Position numbers and translations under genes: made by a program
Shown: in pieces, positions 59,716-64,000 of the stretch
How positions within the stretch are numbered: the stretch's first letter is position 1
Layout of the letters: each line of letters starts with the position of its first letter
Notes under the pieces: model-generated
Database searches by the model: none
What the model was told of the DNA's origin: nothing
What the model saw: the letters and a program-made list of their open reading frames with translations, nothing else
NCBI GenBank assembly: GCA_003640645.1
Contig: QGHH01000001.1
Location: forward strand, 180,186 to 244,185
Reading direction: 5' to 3'
DNA length: 64,000 nucleotides
Source of the DNA: Fredinandcohnia aciditolerans
GTDB lineage: Bacteria; Bacillota; Bacilli; Bacillales; Bacillaceae_L

Positions 59716-61191
59716 CTATCTCTTTAAGTCAACAGTTGTTTTATTAATGACATCAACGATTTCATTCTCAGAGATCTCCCAATCACGTCCTACTGTAATT
59801 CCTAAGTATTTCTCATCGTCTGGGTCAACAATTTCTGCCTGAGTGAATTTTTTGAAGTACCAATATTTCGCTAATACATAGTAAATAACTGCTCCTACCC
59901 CAAAGCCTACAAAGAAAGAGTAGGCGGAAAAGAAATAAGCAGCAGTCCCTCCGATTACCCAAGCGATCATACCTGCCCAGTTGACTCCATTTGAATACCT
60001 GTACTGCCCCTCACTCTCATAAAGTTCTGGAACATTAACCCTTCTCTTTCTTAGAACGTAATAGTCGGTAAATAAAATCCCTACAATAGCTGAGAGAATT
60101 CCCCCGATTATTAAAAGTGCTGGAATAATGACTCCAAATAGATTCCAAGGCTGTACAACAATACCTACAATTCCTGCCGTAATAACTCCTGCCCAAAATG
60201 GGAATTTCGGGCCACCCACGTTTGAAAAGATTGTTGCAGCCGGTATTACGTTTGCAGATGTATTTGTGGACCATTGCGCTAGTACAATCATTAATAAAAG
60301 GATAACCAGTACAATTCCTCCTGCTGCTTCCTGCAACGCAACAACAGGGTCATAATTTAAAACAGCAACGTACGCTACTGCACCAATGATAATCATAAAT
60401 AAGTTGACAAGCGGCATAACAATTACATTTCCTGCAATTTGTGCCTTGTTTCGTTTTAACCAGTTCCTCTCATACTTTGGAGCTTTAAAGAACCTGGATA
60501 ATGATGGCATGTCGGCCGCAAGTGTTGCCCAAAAGCCCATATTTGCCATTACGACAACCATAAATGCAGTTATTGCAGCACCCCCAGATACTGGACTTTC
60601 AACCCATGTCCAAATGTCTCTACCTTGATCAGCCGCTTTATCTGAAAGGGATATAAACATCCATATCGAGATGAGAATGATGATTGGAGCAGCCAAATCT
60701 GCAAATCGCTCAATTGCTTTGATCCCCAGGGCAGTGTTTACTAACTGAAAGGCTGCAAATAGTATGAAACATACGAACCAGTTATCAAACCCTACGAGAG
60801 TATTTAATATCGCATTCATAGCAGTTGCTCCAAAATAGGTATTTATACCAAACCAACAAGAAGCCGTTACACCACGTACTATTGAAGGTATATGAGTTCC
60901 GATTGTACCAAAAGGAGCCCTCATATAGACCGGAAACGAGAGCCCATGCTCAACTCCGATATCACCAATAAACGTCATAAAAATACCAATTAACACTGAT
61001 CCTATAATTGTTGCGACAATTACCCAACCAAGAGGTAAATGCTTAATGCCATCTCCTCCGATTGCAAAAGCGGCTAGTAAAATCGCCATACCTACCCAAA
61101 TTACGGAGAAACCAAACGCACTTACCCTTCTAGCCCCATGCCCTATTGGAAACAAATCTGGAGATTTCAGATAATTACTGTTTTTTTTCAT
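59716..61191 (-). CDS. NCS1 family nucleobase/hydantoin transporter
   Basis: A 491-residue transporter with 12 membrane segments. Seen: LKSPDLFPIGHGARRVSAFGFSVIWVGMAI near the N-terminus, GLSFPVYMRAPFGTIGTHIPSIVRG near residue 85, WFGINTYFGATAMNAIL and NTSANVIPAATIFSN near 315, which fit the Mhp1/PucI/UraP-type NCS1 family. Substrate is probably uracil, thymine, allantoin or hydantoin; the operon favours a pyrimidine. It lies after hydA across a hairpin. Confidence 0.9.
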   Translation of the reverse strand: MKKNSNYLKSPDLFPIGHGARRVSAFGFSVIWVGMAILLAAFAIGGDGIKHLPLGWVIVATIIGSVLIGIFMTFIGDIGVEHGLSFPVYMRAPFGTIGTHIPSIVRGVTASCWFGINTYFGATAMNAILNTLVGFDNWFVCFILFAAFQLVNTALGIKAIERFADLAAPIIILISIWMFISLSDKAADQGRDIWTWVESPVSGGAAITAFMVVVMANMGFWATLAADMPSLSRFFKAPKYERNWLKRNKAQIAGNVIVMPLVNLFMIIIGAVAYVAVLNYDPVVALQEAAGGIVLVILLLMIVLAQWSTNTSANVIPAATIFSNVGGPKFPFWAGVITAGIVGIVVQPWNLFGVIIPALLIIGGILSAIVGILFTDYYVLRKRRVNVPELYESEGQYRYSNGVNWAGMIAWVIGGTAAYFFSAYSFFVGFGVGAVIYYVLAKYWYFKKFTQAEIVDPDDEKYLGITVGRDWEISENEIVDVINKTTVDLKR

Positions 61192-61261
61192 TCCAACACC
61201 CTCTCTGATATTTATTTTAAATATTCTGAATTTTATTGGCGTATACTCACCTCATTGCTTA

Positions 61262-61295
61262 TTATAAATAAAGGAAGGAGTTAAACTCCCCCCTT
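61262..61295 (-). terminator. Attenuator-like hairpin between hydA and the NCS1 gene
   Basis: AAGGAAGGAG (61271-61280) pairs with CTCCCCCCTT (61286-61295); two positions pair only as G-U in the minus-strand RNA. TATTTATAAT follows, so termination is partial at best. Transcription of the transporters is probably reduced relative to preA-hydA. Confidence 0.55.
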
Positions 61296-61307
61296 AATAA
61301 CCATGGA

Positions 61308-62726
61308 TTAAATTGTAGCTGTTTTATCTTTTACAACTTCGTATTTTTCTCCGTACTTTGCGCGCTTAATAAATTGACCTGCTCCTAGTTTTCCAACAAA
61401 CTTCTTATCACGAACAACAAATTCGCCTCTAGATAGAACAGATACTGGTTCTCCGGTAAATCTCATTCCCTCAAATGCACTGTAATCAACTGCCATATGA
61501 TGTGTCTCGGCCGAAATCGTTCGCTCGATATTTGGATCAAAGATGACAATATCCGCATCAGCGCCAACCGCTATCGTACCTTTCTTTGGATACAACCCAA
61601 ACAACTTTGCCACTCTGGTAGAGGTTAGATCGACAAATTGATTAAGAGAAATTCTTCCTTTTTTGACCCCTTCTGAGAAAAGTACTGTTAAGCGATCCTC
61701 AATCATTGGGCCTCCATTAGGAATTTTCGAGAAATCACCTAACCCAAGTTCTTTTTGCCCTTTAAAATCAAATGAACATTGATCTGATCCAAACGTTTGA
61801 AGCTGCCCTGTTCTCAGGGCATTCCACAATACCTCTTGGTTCCATTTTTCTCGTAGTGGGGGAGACCAGACATACTTAGCTCCTTCGAAATTTGGCTTTT
61901 CCAAATAGGTTTGATCAAGGACTAAATATTGAGGGCATGTTTCTCCCCATACATCAAACCCCTTTTCTCTTGCTGCTGTAATTGCTTTTACAGCATCAGC
62001 GCAGGTAACATGAACAACATAAAGCTGAGAATTTGCAAGTCCTGCAAAGGTTGCAGCTCTTTCTGTTGCCTCCCCTTCGATTTCCTGTGGTCTCGTTAAA
62101 GCATGATAGATTGGGTCTGTTTTTCCTTCACTTAATGCCTTATTTACAAGATAGTCAATTACGTCACCATTTTCAGCATGAACCATGACCAGTGCCCCTA
62201 AATCCTTTGCGGCAACTAATGTTTTAAATAAAGTTTCATCATCTGCCTGAAGCACATTTTTGTATGCCATAAACACTTTAAAGGATGTAATCCCTTCATT
62301 TTCAATAACGGAGGGAAGCTCTTTTAAGACAGCATCGGTTACCTCTCCGATTGAAAGGTGAAAGCCGTAATCAATTACTGCTTTCCCTTTCGACTTCTTA
62401 TGCCATGTATGAATGGCATCTTTCAGGGGTTCCCCTTTATTTGACAAGCAAAAATCGATGACCGTCGTTGTGCCTCCAAAGGCAGCTGCAATTGTTCCAG
62501 TTTCAAAATCATCCTTAGTAACCGTTCCCCCAAACGGCATTTCTAGATGTGTATGTGGGTCAATTCCACCTGGAAAAACATAGCACCCTTTTGCATCAAC
62601 TACTTCTGCACCTTCAGTCGAAAGGTTTCTCCCAATTTGACTAATCACACCGTTTTCCACAAGAATTTCTGCTTGATAAGTATCTGCTGCTGTTACAATT
62701 GTTCCATTCTTTATCACTTTTTTCAT
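61308..62726 (-). CDS. hydA: Dihydropyrimidinase (hydantoinase)
   Basis: A 472-residue cyclic amidohydrolase. Seen: metal-binding FPGGIDPHTHLEMPFGGT near residue 52, the carboxylated lysine in TSFKVFMAYKN near 150, MVHAENGD near 180, VHVTCADAV near 238 and the catalytic Asp in GSDQCSFDFKG near 313. It opens dihydrouracil or dihydrothymine to the N-carbamoyl amino acid. ATG 62726 follows GAGGGGGA. It lies 31 bases after preA, whose product it uses. D-hydantoinase activity is a known side reaction of the family. Confidence 0.95.
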   Translation of the reverse strand: MKKVIKNGTIVTAADTYQAEILVENGVISQIGRNLSTEGAEVVDAKGCYVFPGGIDPHTHLEMPFGGTVTKDDFETGTIAAAFGGTTTVIDFCLSNKGEPLKDAIHTWHKKSKGKAVIDYGFHLSIGEVTDAVLKELPSVIENEGITSFKVFMAYKNVLQADDETLFKTLVAAKDLGALVMVHAENGDVIDYLVNKALSEGKTDPIYHALTRPQEIEGEATERAATFAGLANSQLYVVHVTCADAVKAITAAREKGFDVWGETCPQYLVLDQTYLEKPNFEGAKYVWSPPLREKWNQEVLWNALRTGQLQTFGSDQCSFDFKGQKELGLGDFSKIPNGGPMIEDRLTVLFSEGVKKGRISLNQFVDLTSTRVAKLFGLYPKKGTIAVGADADIVIFDPNIERTISAETHHMAVDYSAFEGMRFTGEPVSVLSRGEFVVRDKKFVGKLGAGQFIKRAKYGEKYEVVKDKTATI

Positions 62727-62757
62727 CCAAAGTCCCCCTCAAAGAACGAAATTCTAT

Positions 62758-64000
62758 TTATTTTACAGAGTTAATTTTACAACTAACTGCACCAAGTGCC
62801 GCCTGACGCTCATTCCATGTCATTGGAGGTAAACCACTTGGAATTTCAACCATATCAATTGCCCCATCAACAGGACATACAATCGAGCATAAATTACAGC
62901 CGACACAGTCTTCCTCTCTTACTTTTAAAATGCTATAGCCATTTCCATCCTTAAGCATGTCGATACATTGATGAGATGTATCTTCACATGCAATATGACA
63001 TTTATTGCAGTTTATACAAACATCATTATTAATTCGCGCTACAATTTTATAGTTAAGGTCAAGGTCCCCCCAGTCAGAATATCTAGGCACCGTTCTTCCA
63101 ACTATATCCATTACAGAAGCGATTCCTTTTTGATCCAGATAGTTATTTAACCCCTCAATCATGTCCTCAACAATCCTAAAGCCATGATGCATAGCAGCAG
63201 TACACACTTGAACCCCAGAGGCACCCATCAACATATATTCAACTGCATCTTGCCAAGTTGAAATTCCACCAATTCCTGATATTGGAATGTTTATATGGGG
63301 ACTTCTTGCACATTCAGCAACCATATTAAGGGCAATCGGCTTTACAGCTGGACCACAATATCCACCATGTGCTCCTTTCCCCCCCACATGTGGAATCGTA
63401 TTCCACGTATCTAAATCAACTCCTGCTAAACTATTAATTGTATTAATCATACTGATGGCATCGGCTCCTCCTCTAGTAGCAGCCTCTGCGGTAGCCGTGA
63501 TATCTGTTATATTAGGAGTAAGTTTCACGATAACTGGTGTTTGTGCAACTTCTTTTACCCAATAGGTTTGTTGTTCTACCAGTGAAGGTACCTGACCGGA
63601 TGCAGAACCCATCCCCCTTTCCGCCATACCATGTGGACATCCAAAATTGAGTTCTAGTCCATCTACACCTACTTCTTCAACTCTCTTTACGATTTCATGC
63701 CACTTTTCTTGTTTTGGTTCAACCATGAGTGAGGCAATGATTGTATGGTTTGGAAAGAGCTTCTTCGTTTCTTTAATTTCTTTTAAATTCACCTCTAACG
63801 GACGGTCAGAAATTAATTCAATATTGTTAAAACCTGCTACTCTTTGCCCATTAAAACTAACAGCTCCAAACCTAGAAGTAACATTTAATATGGGATCGCC
63901 TAATGTCTTCCATACTGCCCCACCCCAACCTGCATCAAATGCCCGTTGAACTTGGTAACCAGAATTTGTAGGAGGAGCAGAAGCCAACCAAAATGGATTA
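62758..64000 (-). CDS. preA: NAD-dependent dihydropyrimidine dehydrogenase, PreA subunit (5' end beyond the window)
   Basis: At least 413 residues, running past the window edge: codons before position 63987 read NPFWLASAPP, the usual start of the mature domain, so about 10-20 residues are missing. Seen: a DHODH-like FMN barrel (GGAVWKTLGDP, ELNFGCPHGMAERGMGSASGQ with the catalytic cysteine region, ISGIGGISTWQDAVEYMLMGA) and two C-terminal 4Fe-4S sets (CINCNKCHIACEDTSHQC and CVGCNLCSIVCP). PreA works with the flavoprotein PreT, presumably encoded just outside. It reduces uracil or thymine with NAD(P)H, the first step of the pathway encoded downstream. Confidence 0.94.
   Translation of the reverse strand, partial: NPFWLASAPPTNSGYQVQRAFDAGWGGAVWKTLGDPILNVTSRFGAVSFNGQRVAGFNNIELISDRPLEVNLKEIKETKKLFPNHTIIASLMVEPKQEKWHEIVKRVEEVGVDGLELNFGCPHGMAERGMGSASGQVPSLVEQQTYWVKEVAQTPVIVKLTPNITDITATAEAATRGGADAISMINTINSLAGVDLDTWNTIPHVGGKGAHGGYCGPAVKPIALNMVAECARSPHINIPISGIGGISTWQDAVEYMLMGASGVQVCTAAMHHGFRIVEDMIEGLNNYLDQKGIASVMDIVGRTVPRYSDWGDLDLNYKIVARINNDVCINCNKCHIACEDTSHQCIDMLKDGNGYSILKVREEDCVGCNLCSIVCPVDGAIDMVEIPSGLPPMTWNERQAALGAVSCKINSVK

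Overview
The window reads as chromosomal DNA of a spore-forming, AT-rich member of the Bacillaceae. The grounds are CotF-type spore coat genes in a yraD-G/adhB-like cluster, a KinB-like kinase, strong AGGAGG-type ribosome binding sites, frequent GTG/TTG starts, and homologues of Bacillus genes (bioY-bioB, relP/ywaC, yhfW, thi genes under a TPP riboswitch). I see no rRNA, tRNA, insertion sequence, phage gene or CRISPR array. The species cannot be named from what is visible.

Layout. 1-5.3 kb: a LacI-type regulator with three matching palindromic operators, an MBL-fold hydrolase, an SDR and two almost identical BtpA/SgcQ genes; this looks like a regulated catabolic unit of unknown substrate that may continue to the left. 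5.4-12.5 kb: polysaccharide deacetylase, cold shock protein, bioY-bioB behind a BirA-type operator, a secreted subtilase and a Rieske flavoprotein. 12.6-13.65 kb: a 52-bp-period hairpin repeat array. 13.7-18.9 kb: a pRiA4b ORF-3-like protein, then an ECF sigma / membrane protein / ABC transporter operon resembling the sigY operon in outline. 19-25.6 kb: aspA, an SDR without the usual Tyr/Lys, a 21-bp repeat array, a DMT exporter, a TetR-controlled relP alarmone synthetase operon and an MFS transporter facing an XRE-TPR regulator. 27-35.3 kb: coat genes and adhB, trhO, an S66 carboxypeptidase, a KinB-like kinase and an orphan ParA pair. 35.5-43.2 kb: a methyltransferase, a nitronate monooxygenase broken by one stop codon, a second 52-bp array, thiM-thiE-thiD and a PadR/HAAS pair. 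43.3-50.8 kb: a GATase hydrolase and P1 peptidase, two more degenerate 52-bp arrays, a quinone-oxidoreductase-like gene, a GNAT/kynureninase/UDG-like set and small membrane proteins.

50.9-64 kb is a near-complete reductive pyrimidine catabolism locus. It encodes dihydropyrimidine dehydrogenase (cut by the window edge), dihydropyrimidinase, NCS1 and NCS2 transporters, a 70-residue unknown, a PucR-type regulator, a CoA-acylating semialdehyde dehydrogenase, a class III omega-aminotransferase, alanine dehydrogenase and an M20 carbamoyl amidohydrolase. Together they can take uracil or thymine to beta-alanine (or its methyl homologue) and on to acyl-CoA, with nitrogen leaving through alanine.

The most unusual signals are: the recurrence of an exact or near-exact 52-bp tandem period in four intergenic arrays of different sequence; a 40-bp perfect palindrome that is both a LacI operator and an intrinsic terminator; and the relP-TetR unit, whose promoter spacer is itself an operator.
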